A stretch of 64,000 nt of DNA from Rhodocyclales bacterium (GTDB lineage Bacteria; Pseudomonadota; Gammaproteobacteria; Burkholderiales; Rhodocyclaceae), in NCBI GenBank assembly GCA_016235165.1, contig JACRLX010000021.1, forward strand, positions 310,001 through 374,000, given 5' to 3'. Positions 56,087-64,000 of this stretch are shown one piece after another. The notes beneath the pieces are model-generated. The model saw nothing but the letters and a program-made list of their open reading frames with translations. It had not been told where the DNA came from and ran no database searches. The first letter of the stretch is position 1, and every line of letters starts with the position of its first letter. Made by a program: the position numbers and the translations under genes.

Positions 56087-59000
56087 ATGCTGGAGCTGCC
56101 GCACCTCGACGCGATGTCGCGGCGCGCGCAGGAGCGACTGCTGCTGGAATCGGTGGCGCGCGAAATCAAGAGCAATCTCGGCAGCATAGAGACGGCGCTC
56201 GACGCCTTCTTCCGCGACAGCGGCAAGCAGTCGGGTCTGGCAGCGCTGCAAAAGCCGATCCGGCAGATCCAGGGCGCCCTGCTGGTGCTCGGCCAGGATC
56301 GGGCCAATGCCGTGCTGGCCGAATGTGCCGGCGCCATCGAGCGCTTCGCCCAGCCCGGATTCGCGGCACGTGCCGGCGAATTCGAGGAAGTGGCCAAGAA
56401 ACTCTCGGCATTGGGATTCTTCGTCACCCAGTTGCAGGGCGGCGGCGCCGACATCGATGCCATCCTGGCGCCGCCGCCACGCCCGGCTCCGGTGCGCAAG
56501 GAACCCGAGCCCGTCGCTTTGGCCGCGGTGGAAGCGTTGGCTCCGGCACCCGCCCCCGAACCGCCTGCCGCGCAACCCGTCGCGCCGAAGATTCCGCAGG
56601 CCCTCGCGTCGACTCCGGAGCCCGAACCGATGGCGGTGCCAGAGGTGGCAGCGGCCGAGCCGGTCGGCGTGGAGGACGAGCTGCCCGACTTCGAAGTCGA
56701 AGGCTTCGCAGCGCCGGCCGAGCCTGAGCCACCCGCAGCCCCACCTGCTGCTGTCGCGGCCCCGGCGCCATCGGCGGAGGCCGAACGGCTCATCGAGGCC
56801 AGCGAGGAAGATCTCGATGCCGAGTTGCTGGGCATTTTCCTCGAGGAAGCCAACGAGGTTCTCGGCACCATCAAAGCGAACCTGCCGATGCTGCACGCCG
56901 CGCCGACCGACAACGAAGTGCTGGTCACGGTCCGCCGCAGCTTCCACACCCTGAAGGGCAGCGGCCGCATGGTGGGCCTCGCCGAGTTGGGCGAAGCCGC
57001 CTGGGGCGTCGAACAGGTGCTCAACGCCTGGCTGCACGATACCAGGCCCGCCAGCCCAGCCCTGCTGGAACTGCTCGACCAAGCCGCCACGGTGTTTGCC
57101 GACTGGGTGGTACAGCTCGAAGGCGGCGGCAGCCGGCATCACGACTACGCCGAACTCGCCCATCGCTGCGCGGTGCTGAGCGGAACCGCCGAGGAAGCAC
57201 CGGTCGCCGTGGTACCAGCGCCGACTCTTGTGCCGGAAGTCGCGCCACCCCAGGCGGCGGAAGCGCCACCGCCGGCGTTGCCGGAGGCGGAAGCTCCCGC
57301 CACCCAAGAGTCCGAAACAAGCCTGCCCGATCTGGCCGAGCCCATCACCACCGCGACCGAAGCCGCCGAGTCCCTGGCCGACACTCAGGCACCGGAGCTG
57401 CCAGCGATCTCCGAGCCGGTGCAAGATACCCAGCCTGTACCCGAGCTTGGGCTCGAAGCTGCGCCCGAGCCCGAGCCTGCGGTCGAGCCGGAATCGGCCG
57501 AAGTCGTCAGCTTCCCGGCACCGCCGCCGGTGCACATCGGCGAGGTCGAAGTATCGCCGGTGCTGTACAAGCTCTATCTCGACGAGACACGCGAACACGT
57601 CACCACCTTGCAGGCCAACCTGGGTCAGGAAGCCGTGCCGGGCAACGAGGTGATCCGCGCCGCCCATACCGCGGCCAGCATTTCCGCCGCCACCGGCATC
57701 CTGCCGATTTCGGGGCTGGCCCGCGCGCTGGAGGATGCACTGGGCCGCCTCGCCCTGCTCGGTGCCACGCCGACCGAAGCCCAGCGCTACGTGTTCGCGC
57801 GTTGCGCCGGCGCCCTCGAAGGCATGCTCGGCGCCGTTGCCCAGCGCCGCATGCCGGGCGAGGAACAGGATCTCACCGAGGAACTCAAGGCAATGAGCCC
57901 GGCCATCGAGCCGGTTGCCGAAGTTCCCGCGCCCATCGTCGAAAGCCTGGGCGATGCCGCCACGCCGCTTGTAACGGAGAGCGCTCCCGCCACCGAAACA
58001 CCGGCCGCAGCGGCGGCCCAGCCGGTGCTGCCGGAAGTCTCCATCACCGCCGCCGACCGCCGCGCGGCACGGATGGAAGACGAGATCGACGTCCAGATCC
58101 TGCCGTTGTTCCTTGACGAGAGCGTCGATCTGATGCGCGACATTGGCGAAAGCCTGCGCCAATGGCGAACCGACCCGAACAATGCCGAGGTGGCAAAGTC
58201 CTTGCAGCGCTATCTGCACACCCTCAAGGGCAGCGCGCGGATGGCGGGCGCCATGGGTTGCGGCGAATTGCTGCACTCGATGGAAGACCGCATCGATCAG
58301 GCCGTGCGCATGAAGTCGGTGCAAACCGCCACGCTCGACGGCCTCGAAACCTCCTACGACCGCGCGGCGATGCTGATCGAGCGCCTGCGCAACCCCGGCG
58401 CCGCCAGCGCGGAGCCGGAACCCTCCAGGCCCGAGGTGACGGTGGCCTCGGTATCCGTCGAAACCGCCACCGAGGCGCAGGCAGCGGCGGTCGAAGCGCC
58501 CACACCCCATCCGGCCGCCTCCGCCCGGCAGGGCGCGGGCGCCGCACCGTTTGTACCCACCGCCCAGGTACAGCTGCGGGTACGCGCCGACCTGGTCGAC
58601 CAGCTGGTCAACGAGGCCGGCGAAGTCGCCATCGCCCGCGGCCGCATCGAGGGCGAACTGCTGGCGCTGAAGGCGTCGATGCTGGACCTGACGGAAAACA
58701 TCATCCGCCTGCGCAAGCAGCTGCGCGAGGTGGAAATCCAGGCCGAGTCACAGATGCAATCGCAGCAGGCGCTGGCCAGCGAGCGCTCGATGGAGTTCGA
58801 TCCGCTCGAATTCGACCGCTTCACGCGCTTCCAGGAAGTCACGCGCATGATGGCGGAAAGCGTGAACGACGTCGCCACGGTGCAGCAGAACCTGATGCGC
58901 AACCTCGACCACGCCAATGCGGCGGTCGCGGCCCAGGCGCGGCTCTCGCGCGAATTGCAGCAGCGCCTGATGGGCGTGCGCATGGTGCCCTTCGAGAGCA

Positions 59001-60433
59001 TCGCCGATCGTCTGCACCGGGTGGTACGCCAGGCCGCCAAGGACACCGGCAAGCGCGCCAACCTCGACATCCGCCACGGCCAGACCGAACTTGACCGTTC
59101 GGTGCTGGACAAGATGGGCGGGCCGCTGGAACACATGCTGCGCAACAGCATCGCCCACGGCCTGGAAAGTACCGAGAGGCGCAACGCGGCGGGCAAGGAT
59201 CCGATCGGCCAGATCACGCTCTCGCTGGCCCAGGAGGGCAATGAAATCGTGGTCTCGATCAGCGACGACGGCGCCGGCCTCAACCTGGAGAAGATTCGCC
59301 ATCGCGCCATCGATCGCGGCCTGCTGGCACCCGATGCGCTGCCCGACGAGCACACGCTGACGCAGATGATCCTGCAGTCCGGCTTTTCCACCGCCGACGA
59401 AGTCACCACCCTGGCCGGCCGCGGCGTCGGCATGGACGTGGTGCGCAACGAAACCGCCAGTCTCGGCGGCCGCATCGAGATCTCGTCGGTCAGCGGCAAG
59501 GGTGCCACCTTCCGCGTCTATCTGCCGCTGACCCTGGCCGTGACCCAGGTGGTGCTGGTCACCATCGGCAGCCGCCACTATGCGGTGCCGTCGTCGATGA
59601 TCGAGCAGGCCACCGAACACCGCCCCGCCGCCGCCGAAGAAATCCGCAAGACAGGCAGCACCGAATGGCTGGGCAATCCCTATCCCTACCACTACCTCGG
59701 CAAGCTGCTGGGCGACCCGAACGCCATGCCGCCGCAGGAGCGCCGTCACTGGATACTGCTGATCCGCGGCGGAACCGAGCGAGTCGCGCTGGAAGTCGAC
59801 AGCCTCTCAGGCAACCAGGAAGTCGTGGTCAAGGCTGTCGGACCGCAGTTGGCGCGCATTCCCGGCCTGGCCGGCGCCACGGTGCTGGCCAACGGCGAGA
59901 TCGCGCTGATCCTCAACCCGGTGGCATTGGCCGCGCGCGTGGCGGAGCGAGGCAGCGCCCCGCCGGTGGTGGCGATCGCCGCGCCCGCCGCCGAGGCGCA
60001 GGCCATGCCGGCCGCCCTGACCACCACCACGGTACGCAGCGGGCCGGTATCCACGGCAGCCGCGGCAGCCGTGATGGTGGTCGACGACTCGCTGACGGTG
60101 CGCAAGATCAGCGGTCGCCTGCTGGCGCGCCACGGCTATCACGTGCTGACGGCCAAGGATGGCGTCGATGCGCTCGAGCAACTGGCCGATGTCATGCCCG
60201 ATGTCATGCTGCTGGACATCGAGATGCCGCGCATGGACGGCTTCGACCTGGCGCGCAACATCCGCGGCGACAAGCGCCTGAAGCACATCCCGCTGATCAT
60301 GATCACCTCGCGCACCGCCGACAAGCACCGCCAGATGGCAATGGAAATCGGCGTCAACCACTATCTCGGCAAACCCTACGACGAAGACGACCTGCTGAAC
60401 TGCATCCGCCAGTGCATCCCCGGCAGACAGTGA
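56087..60433 (+). CDS. chpA: ChpA/PilL hybrid histidine kinase, main part
   Basis: A 1448-residue kinase. A second FimL-like segment comes first, then Hpt domains: H287 in SFHTLKGSGRMVG, a degenerate one at H527 (AAHTAASISAA), and H711 in LHTLKGSARMAGA. Ala/Pro/Glu-rich linkers separate them. The CheA core follows: N-box MLRNSIAHGLE, G1 SDDGAGLNLEKI near 1059, G2 GRGVGMDVVRNE, then a CheW domain. The C-terminal receiver has D1333 and phosphoacceptor D1377 (LLDIEMPRMDG). It phosphorylates PilG and PilH. GAGGA 8 bases before the ATG allows separate initiation after the upstream stop. Confidence 0.92.
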   Translation: MLELPHLDAMSRRAQERLLLESVAREIKSNLGSIETALDAFFRDSGKQSGLAALQKPIRQIQGALLVLGQDRANAVLAECAGAIERFAQPGFAARAGEFEEVAKKLSALGFFVTQLQGGGADIDAILAPPPRPAPVRKEPEPVALAAVEALAPAPAPEPPAAQPVAPKIPQALASTPEPEPMAVPEVAAAEPVGVEDELPDFEVEGFAAPAEPEPPAAPPAAVAAPAPSAEAERLIEASEEDLDAELLGIFLEEANEVLGTIKANLPMLHAAPTDNEVLVTVRRSFHTLKGSGRMVGLAELGEAAWGVEQVLNAWLHDTRPASPALLELLDQAATVFADWVVQLEGGGSRHHDYAELAHRCAVLSGTAEEAPVAVVPAPTLVPEVAPPQAAEAPPPALPEAEAPATQESETSLPDLAEPITTATEAAESLADTQAPELPAISEPVQDTQPVPELGLEAAPEPEPAVEPESAEVVSFPAPPPVHIGEVEVSPVLYKLYLDETREHVTTLQANLGQEAVPGNEVIRAAHTAASISAATGILPISGLARALEDALGRLALLGATPTEAQRYVFARCAGALEGMLGAVAQRRMPGEEQDLTEELKAMSPAIEPVAEVPAPIVESLGDAATPLVTESAPATETPAAAAAQPVLPEVSITAADRRAARMEDEIDVQILPLFLDESVDLMRDIGESLRQWRTDPNNAEVAKSLQRYLHTLKGSARMAGAMGCGELLHSMEDRIDQAVRMKSVQTATLDGLETSYDRAAMLIERLRNPGAASAEPEPSRPEVTVASVSVETATEAQAAAVEAPTPHPAASARQGAGAAPFVPTAQVQLRVRADLVDQLVNEAGEVAIARGRIEGELLALKASMLDLTENIIRLRKQLREVEIQAESQMQSQQALASERSMEFDPLEFDRFTRFQEVTRMMAESVNDVATVQQNLMRNLDHANAAVAAQARLSRELQQRLMGVRMVPFESIADRLHRVVRQAAKDTGKRANLDIRHGQTELDRSVLDKMGGPLEHMLRNSIAHGLESTERRNAAGKDPIGQITLSLAQEGNEIVVSISDDGAGLNLEKIRHRAIDRGLLAPDALPDEHTLTQMILQSGFSTADEVTTLAGRGVGMDVVRNETASLGGRIEISSVSGKGATFRVYLPLTLAVTQVVLVTIGSRHYAVPSSMIEQATEHRPAAAEEIRKTGSTEWLGNPYPYHYLGKLLGDPNAMPPQERRHWILLIRGGTERVALEVDSLSGNQEVVVKAVGPQLARIPGLAGATVLANGEIALILNPVALAARVAERGSAPPVVAIAAPAAEAQAMPAALTTTTVRSGPVSTAAAAAVMVVDDSLTVRKISGRLLARHGYHVLTAKDGVDALEQLADVMPDVMLLDIEMPRMDGFDLARNIRGDKRLKHIPLIMITSRTADKHRQMAMEIGVNHYLGKPYDEDDLLNCIRQCIPGRQ

Positions 60434-60458
60434 CCAGGCTCGCCACGGAACCAGGTAA

Positions 60459-60938
60459 ATGAGCACTCCGAATCGCCCCTTCAGGATCCTCGGCATCCAG
60501 CAGATCGCCATTGGCGGCCCCTCCAAGGAGCGCCTGAAGAAACTCTGGGTCGAGATGTTCGGCCTCGCGGTGACGGGCAATTACATCAGCGAACGCGAAA
60601 ACGTTGACGAAGACATCACCGCCTTGGGCAGCGGCCCGTTCAAGGTCGAGGTCGACCTGATGCAACCGCTCGATCCGGCGAAAAAGCCGGCGGTCAACGA
60701 GCCGCCGCTCAACCACGTCGGCCTGTGGGTGGACAAGCTGCCGGAGGCGGTCGAGTGGCTGACGGCGCAAGGCGTGCGCTTCGCCCCGGGCGGTATCCGC
60801 AAGGGCGCCGCCGGCTACGACATCAGCTTTCTCCACCCCAAGGCCAACGAAGCTTTCCCGATCGGCGGCGAAGGCGTGCTGATCGAGCTGGTGCAGGCCC
60901 CGCCGGACGTAATCGACGCCTTCGCCCGGATGGCCTGA
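60459..60938 (+). CDS. VOC/glyoxalase-family protein
   Basis: A 159-residue two-module vicinal oxygen chelate protein. Possible metal ligands are Gln in [10 protein letters not shown], Glu in KVEVDLM, His in NHVGLWVD and Glu in VLIELVQAP, the order seen in glyoxalase I with Gln as first ligand. Related proteins include methylmalonyl-CoA epimerases and lactoylglutathione lyases; the substrate is undecided. It follows chpA by 25 bases and is convergent with the diguanylate cyclase. Confidence 0.78.
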   Translation: MSTPNRPFRILGIQQIAIGGPSKERLKKLWVEMFGLAVTGNYISERENVDEDITALGSGPFKVEVDLMQPLDPAKKPAVNEPPLNHVGLWVDKLPEAVEWLTAQGVRFAPGGIRKGAAGYDISFLHPKANEAFPIGGEGVLIELVQAPPDVIDAFARMA

Positions 60939-60957
60939 CAGCCTCCGGCGGGCCCGC

Positions 60958-62790
60958 CTAGCCGGTAAACATCCGGTAGGTGTTGCGCCCCGCCTCCTTG
61001 GCCGCATACATCGCGCGATCGGCGCGCCGTAACAACTCCGCCGCGGTTAAATCGCCGCCGCCGAACAGGGCCACGCCGACACTGACGCTGCACTCGATGG
61101 GCATGCCCAGCACCCGCATCGGTTCGCCGATGCCGGCCACCAGCTTTTCCGCCATGCGTTCCGCATCGGCGGCGCCACCGACGCTGGATAGCACCACGAC
61201 GAATTCATCGCCGCCGATACGCGCCACGGTATCCACTTCGCGCACGGCGGCGCGCAAGCGCCCGGCGAGTGCGCGCAGCACTTCGTCGCCGATGGGATGA
61301 CCGCGGCTGTCGTTGATCGCCTTGAAATGATCGAGATCGATCAGCAGCAGGGCCACCTGGCCGTGGCTGCGGCGGGCATGTTGCATCGACTGCTCGAGGC
61401 GGGCGTCGAGCAACAGGCGGTTGGCGAGGCCGGTAAGCACGTCGGTATGGGCCAGCGCCTGCAACTGGCGCTGATTCTCGCGCAGCTTGGCGTTGAGCGA
61501 TTCCAGTTCCCCGGTACGCACGGCGACGCGGCGCTCGAGCTCGGCTTCCGAGCGTTGCAACGTGGCGACCAGTTCCTGCCGGGTGGTGATCGCCTCGCCA
61601 CGCGCAATGTCCTTCTCCCGCTGCAAATCGTTGATGCGCTCCGCCAGCGCAAATGACAGCAGGACCATCTCCACCGCCGATCCGATCTGTATGGCATAAA
61701 AACTGAGGAAGGTGGTGGGCAGCAGGTCGAGGTTGCGCAGGCCGACTACCACCACCCCCAGCAGCAGTGCGGTCCAGGCCAGGATGAAAACCCTTGCCCC
61801 CGCCTGCCCGGCGCGCCAGCAGCGAATCCCGGCCAGCACCGCGATCAGCGCAAAACTGACCCCGGTCAGCGAAGTCATGATGGCGGCCAGCCGATAGGGC
61901 GCCAGCAGCGGCGCCACCGCGCACAGGGCGAACAGGCCGGCGAGGCCGAGAATGGCGCCGTCGAGGCGCGGCAGGTTGCGCCGGGTTTCGAGGAAGCCGC
62001 GGGTGAACAGGGCGCCAAAGAAGCCCGTCGCGGCAAACCCGGTGGAGAAAGCCAGGTTGCCCCACACCGGCCAGTCGGGCCAGAGGAACTGGTTGCCCAG
62101 CCCGTTGAGCGACAGCTGGCCGATCGCCATGCTGATGGCAAACAGCACATAACTCAGGTAATTGTAGTCACGCAGCGTAAACCACAGCAGCAGGTTGTAG
62201 ACGGCCAGCGCCAGCAACATGCCGAAATACACCGCCAGCATGGCGTAACTGGCAAGCGACTCCTGCCAGAAGGCCTCGTGCCGCCACAGGCGCACGGGTA
62301 TGGTCAGCGTGCCCTCGGACACCACGCGCAACCAGATCGCGCCGACTCCGCTTTCATCGAGCCGCACCGGGAAGACGAAATTCCTGTGCAGCAGCGGGCG
62401 CGCGGCGAAGGGCAGGCGGTCGCCGGCCACCCGGTGTTCGCCGCCGGGGCCGAAGTACTCGATGTTGTCGAGGGTTGGAAAGGCGACGTCAAGCAGCCAG
62501 TCGCGCACGGCCTCGGGGTCGGCGGCAAGATCGATGTGCAGCCACCATGCCGAGGAGGAGTAGCCGAAGTTGATCGCCGCGTCATCGCGCACGCCCGACG
62601 GCCGGAATTCGGCGGCACGGCGCTGGACATCGGCCAGGGTCAGGGTGCCGGCGGCGTCTTCCAGCACCGAGATCCGCGGTGCGAGCTGTACCGACTGTGT
62701 CTGCTGGGTCAGCCGAACGGTGGCGGCACTGATCCCGACCTGGCCCGAGAGGCAGAACAGCAGGAAGATCAGCACGACAATGCGTGGCAC
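60958..62790 (-). CDS. Membrane diguanylate cyclase: 7TMR-DISM sensor plus GGDEF
   Basis: A 610-residue protein. After a signal segment (VVLIFLLFCLSGQVGISAA), an extracellular 7TMR-DISM2-type domain (about residues 35-165) precedes seven TM helices (about 175-385). A coiled coil (LVATLQRSEAELERRVAV) links to the GGDEF domain with RIGGDEFVVVL near residue 528. It makes c-di-GMP in response to a periplasmic ligand. I chose GTG 62790 (GGAG 6 bases upstream); a TTG at 62817 lacks a ribosome-binding site. No EAL domain. Confidence 0.9.
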   Translation of the reverse strand: MPRIVVLIFLLFCLSGQVGISAATVRLTQQTQSVQLAPRISVLEDAAGTLTLADVQRRAAEFRPSGVRDDAAINFGYSSSAWWLHIDLAADPEAVRDWLLDVAFPTLDNIEYFGPGGEHRVAGDRLPFAARPLLHRNFVFPVRLDESGVGAIWLRVVSEGTLTIPVRLWRHEAFWQESLASYAMLAVYFGMLLALAVYNLLLWFTLRDYNYLSYVLFAISMAIGQLSLNGLGNQFLWPDWPVWGNLAFSTGFAATGFFGALFTRGFLETRRNLPRLDGAILGLAGLFALCAVAPLLAPYRLAAIMTSLTGVSFALIAVLAGIRCWRAGQAGARVFILAWTALLLGVVVVGLRNLDLLPTTFLSFYAIQIGSAVEMVLLSFALAERINDLQREKDIARGEAITTRQELVATLQRSEAELERRVAVRTGELESLNAKLRENQRQLQALAHTDVLTGLANRLLLDARLEQSMQHARRSHGQVALLLIDLDHFKAINDSRGHPIGDEVLRALAGRLRAAVREVDTVARIGGDEFVVVLSSVGGAADAERMAEKLVAGIGEPMRVLGMPIECSVSVGVALFGGGDLTAAELLRRADRAMYAAKEAGRNTYRMFTG

Positions 62791-62871
62791 GGCACGCTCC
62801 GAAGGAAGCTTGGGCAAATTCTAGCCGATTGGCCACTTACCCTTGCCACGCTGCCCAAGCCCAATGTTCCC

Positions 62872-62877
62872 TACAAT
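62872..62877 (+). promoter_or_regulatory. TACAAT -10 box for the porin gene
   Basis: TACAAT lies 37 bases before the porin ATG in the 124-base gap from the divergent cyclase. No convincing -35 stands at 17 bases; TTGCCA (62843-62848) is 23 bases away. Confidence 0.4.
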
Positions 62878-62914
62878 ACCGCGCTCGCCCTTGCTCCGTC
62901 CCGGAAGGAACTCC

Positions 62915-64000
62915 ATGCTTGCACGCCTGTTCGCCGGCCTCGCTTGCCTTGTCGCCGCAACCTCCGTCAGCGCCGACGATGCCGTTCCGAATTTTGCCGC
63001 GGACACGCTGACCGGCGACTGGGGCGGAACACGCAACGCAGCCGCCAAGAACGGCGTGCTGTTCGAGGGCCTGGCGCGCATCGATGCATTGCGCAATCGG
63101 GGCGGCATCGGCAATGGCGGTCGCCACGTCACCCATCTCGACTTCAAGCTGAAAGTGGATCTGGAAAAGGCCGTCGGCTGGAGCGGCGCCAGCGCCATGG
63201 TCAATGTGCTGAGCAACGGCGGTTGGGGGCCGAATGCGCGTTTCGTCGGCTCGCAAATGGGCGTCAGCAATGTCGAAGTGGGCGCACCAACCACCACGCG
63301 CCTGTTCCAGGCCTGGCTACAGCAAAGCCTGTTCGACGATCGCCTGGCGGTACTGGCGGGCCTGTATCCGATCGACAGCGAGTTTTTCACCATGGACTCG
63401 GCGGGGGTGTTCATGGGGCCGCAGTACGGTACGCCGGCCGACCTGGCCTTGACGCGCGGCCCCTCGATCTTCAACAACTCGGCCTTCGGCCTGCGCGCAA
63501 AATGGAACATCGCCAAGACGGTGTATGCGATGGGGGCGGTGCTCGACGGCATCCCCAACGATCCGGCACGGCCGAAGCGCACGGCGATACGCTTCGCCAA
63601 GGGTGACGGCAGTTTTTCCATCGGCGAAATCGGCTGGCTGCCGCAGGCCGACAACGACAAGTTCAAGGGCCACGCCAAGGCGGCGCTCGGCCTCTGGGGC
63701 TACAGCAGCAAGGTGAATGACCAGCGCGACACCGATGCCGGCGGCAACCCGGTGCTGCGTTACCAGCGTGGCGGCTATGTCCTCGGCGAACGCACGCTGC
63801 TGCGCCTGGGCGGCGGCGATGAACGCTACATCTCCGGCTTCGCACGCTACACCTGGGGCGATGGCGACTCGACGGCGGTGAAGAACAGCCTCAACCTCGG
63901 CCTGCACCTGAAAGGACCGCTGGACGCGCGTCCCGACGACGTGCTTGGCTTCGCCTGGACCCGCGCCGGCATGTCGCGAAAGTGGCGCGACGTGCAAACC
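62915..64000 (+). CDS. OprB-like carbohydrate porin, 5' part (runs off the right edge)
   Basis: 362 codons are visible with no stop. A signal peptide MLARLFAGLACLVAATSVSA is followed by the OprB hallmark DTLTGDWGGTRNAAAKNGV. Later segments have beta-barrel character: LLRLGGGDERYISGFARYTW and LAVLAGLYPIDSEFFTMDS. OprB porins let sugars and other small polar solutes through the outer membrane. GGAAGGA lies 7 bases upstream of the ATG. Confidence 0.9.
   Translation, partial: MLARLFAGLACLVAATSVSADDAVPNFAADTLTGDWGGTRNAAAKNGVLFEGLARIDALRNRGGIGNGGRHVTHLDFKLKVDLEKAVGWSGASAMVNVLSNGGWGPNARFVGSQMGVSNVEVGAPTTTRLFQAWLQQSLFDDRLAVLAGLYPIDSEFFTMDSAGVFMGPQYGTPADLALTRGPSIFNNSAFGLRAKWNIAKTVYAMGAVLDGIPNDPARPKRTAIRFAKGDGSFSIGEIGWLPQADNDKFKGHAKAALGLWGYSSKVNDQRDTDAGGNPVLRYQRGGYVLGERTLLRLGGGDERYISGFARYTWGDGDSTAVKNSLNLGLHLKGPLDARPDDVLGFAWTRAGMSRKWRDVQT

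Noticed and set aside
54776-58510. Very long minus-strand open frame opposite pilJ/chpA (and similar ones opposite the RND permeases at 24626-27433 and 28235-31645)
   Set aside because: They are low-complexity Gly/Arg/His-rich mirror frames produced by high third-position GC; the opposite strand encodes clear, conserved proteins throughout.
60947-60958. Palindrome GGCGGGCCCGCC between the VOC gene and the diguanylate cyclase as a bidirectional terminator
   Set aside because: Only 12 bases with no loop to spare and no T-tract on either side; probably a chance GC palindrome.

Overview
The window is dense, GC-rich chromosomal DNA of a Gram-negative bacterium, most likely a betaproteobacterium close to the Rhodocyclales. 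The reasons are LPS genes (waaC, waaA), RND pumps and an outer-membrane TolC, the gene order pcm-rhodanese-tolC, the block RNB nuclease-TonB-aroE-mtgA-corA, and a Pil/Chp type IV pilus chemosensory operon next to thiD/thiE/hemL. No rRNA, tRNA, CRISPR array or intact insertion sequence was seen. Only one stretch longer than 300 bases lacks a gene (51086-51400).

Positions 1-13365 (minus strand) hold a surface-glycan operon that runs off the left edge. At its promoter end sit a MarR-type EPS-associated regulator and an RfaH/NusG-like antiterminator. A 12-base match to the ops recruitment element (12376-12387) lies on the coding strand between the antiterminator gene and the first enzyme gene. 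The enzymes fall into two nucleotide-sugar branches: WbpD/WbpE/WbpB-like proteins (2,3-diamino uronic acid) and PseB/PseC (pseudaminic-acid type, with a GNAT acetyltransferase at the edge). Tailoring genes follow: a sulfotransferase, an aldo/keto reductase, an unrecognised 610-residue transferase-like protein, an AsnB-like amidotransferase, a D-2-hydroxyacid dehydrogenase and a methyltransferase. This looks like the machinery for a sulfated, amidated and acylated acidic glycan under processive antitermination.

Positions 13384-19510 (minus strand) form a second carbohydrate run: GDP-fucose synthesis (manC-gmd-fcl), a periplasmic LigE-type DNA ligase, a CapI-like UDP-glucuronate 4-epimerase and a WaaE-like glycosyltransferase. 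Divergent from it are waaC-waaA (19573-21833, plus), whose end overlaps the convergent pcm-rhodanese-tolC operon. A tetR-led operon (33217 down to 24194) encodes two complete RND permease/adaptor pairs. It has a clear promoter and a perfect palindromic operator.

Positions 33341-47870 (plus strand) carry mostly housekeeping genes in tightly overlapping pairs: guaC, a GDSL lipoprotein esterase, a YcgR-like PilZ protein, a vapBC toxin-antitoxin pair with a palindromic operator, thiC, a small Cys-cluster protein, uppP, a YqiA-like esterase, rarD, a methyltransferase, an RNase II-type nuclease, a TonB-like protein, aroE, mtgA and a CorA-type transporter with an MgtE-like N-terminus. Positions 47871-51085 (minus) hold thiD-thiE-hemL-gdx.

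Positions 51401-60433 (plus) are the pilGHIJ-chpA chemosensory system. The giant ChpA kinase is cut in two by a single in-frame TAA followed 18 bases later by an ATG with a ribosome-binding site. The window closes with a VOC protein, a 7TM-GGDEF diguanylate cyclase and the start of an OprB-type porin.
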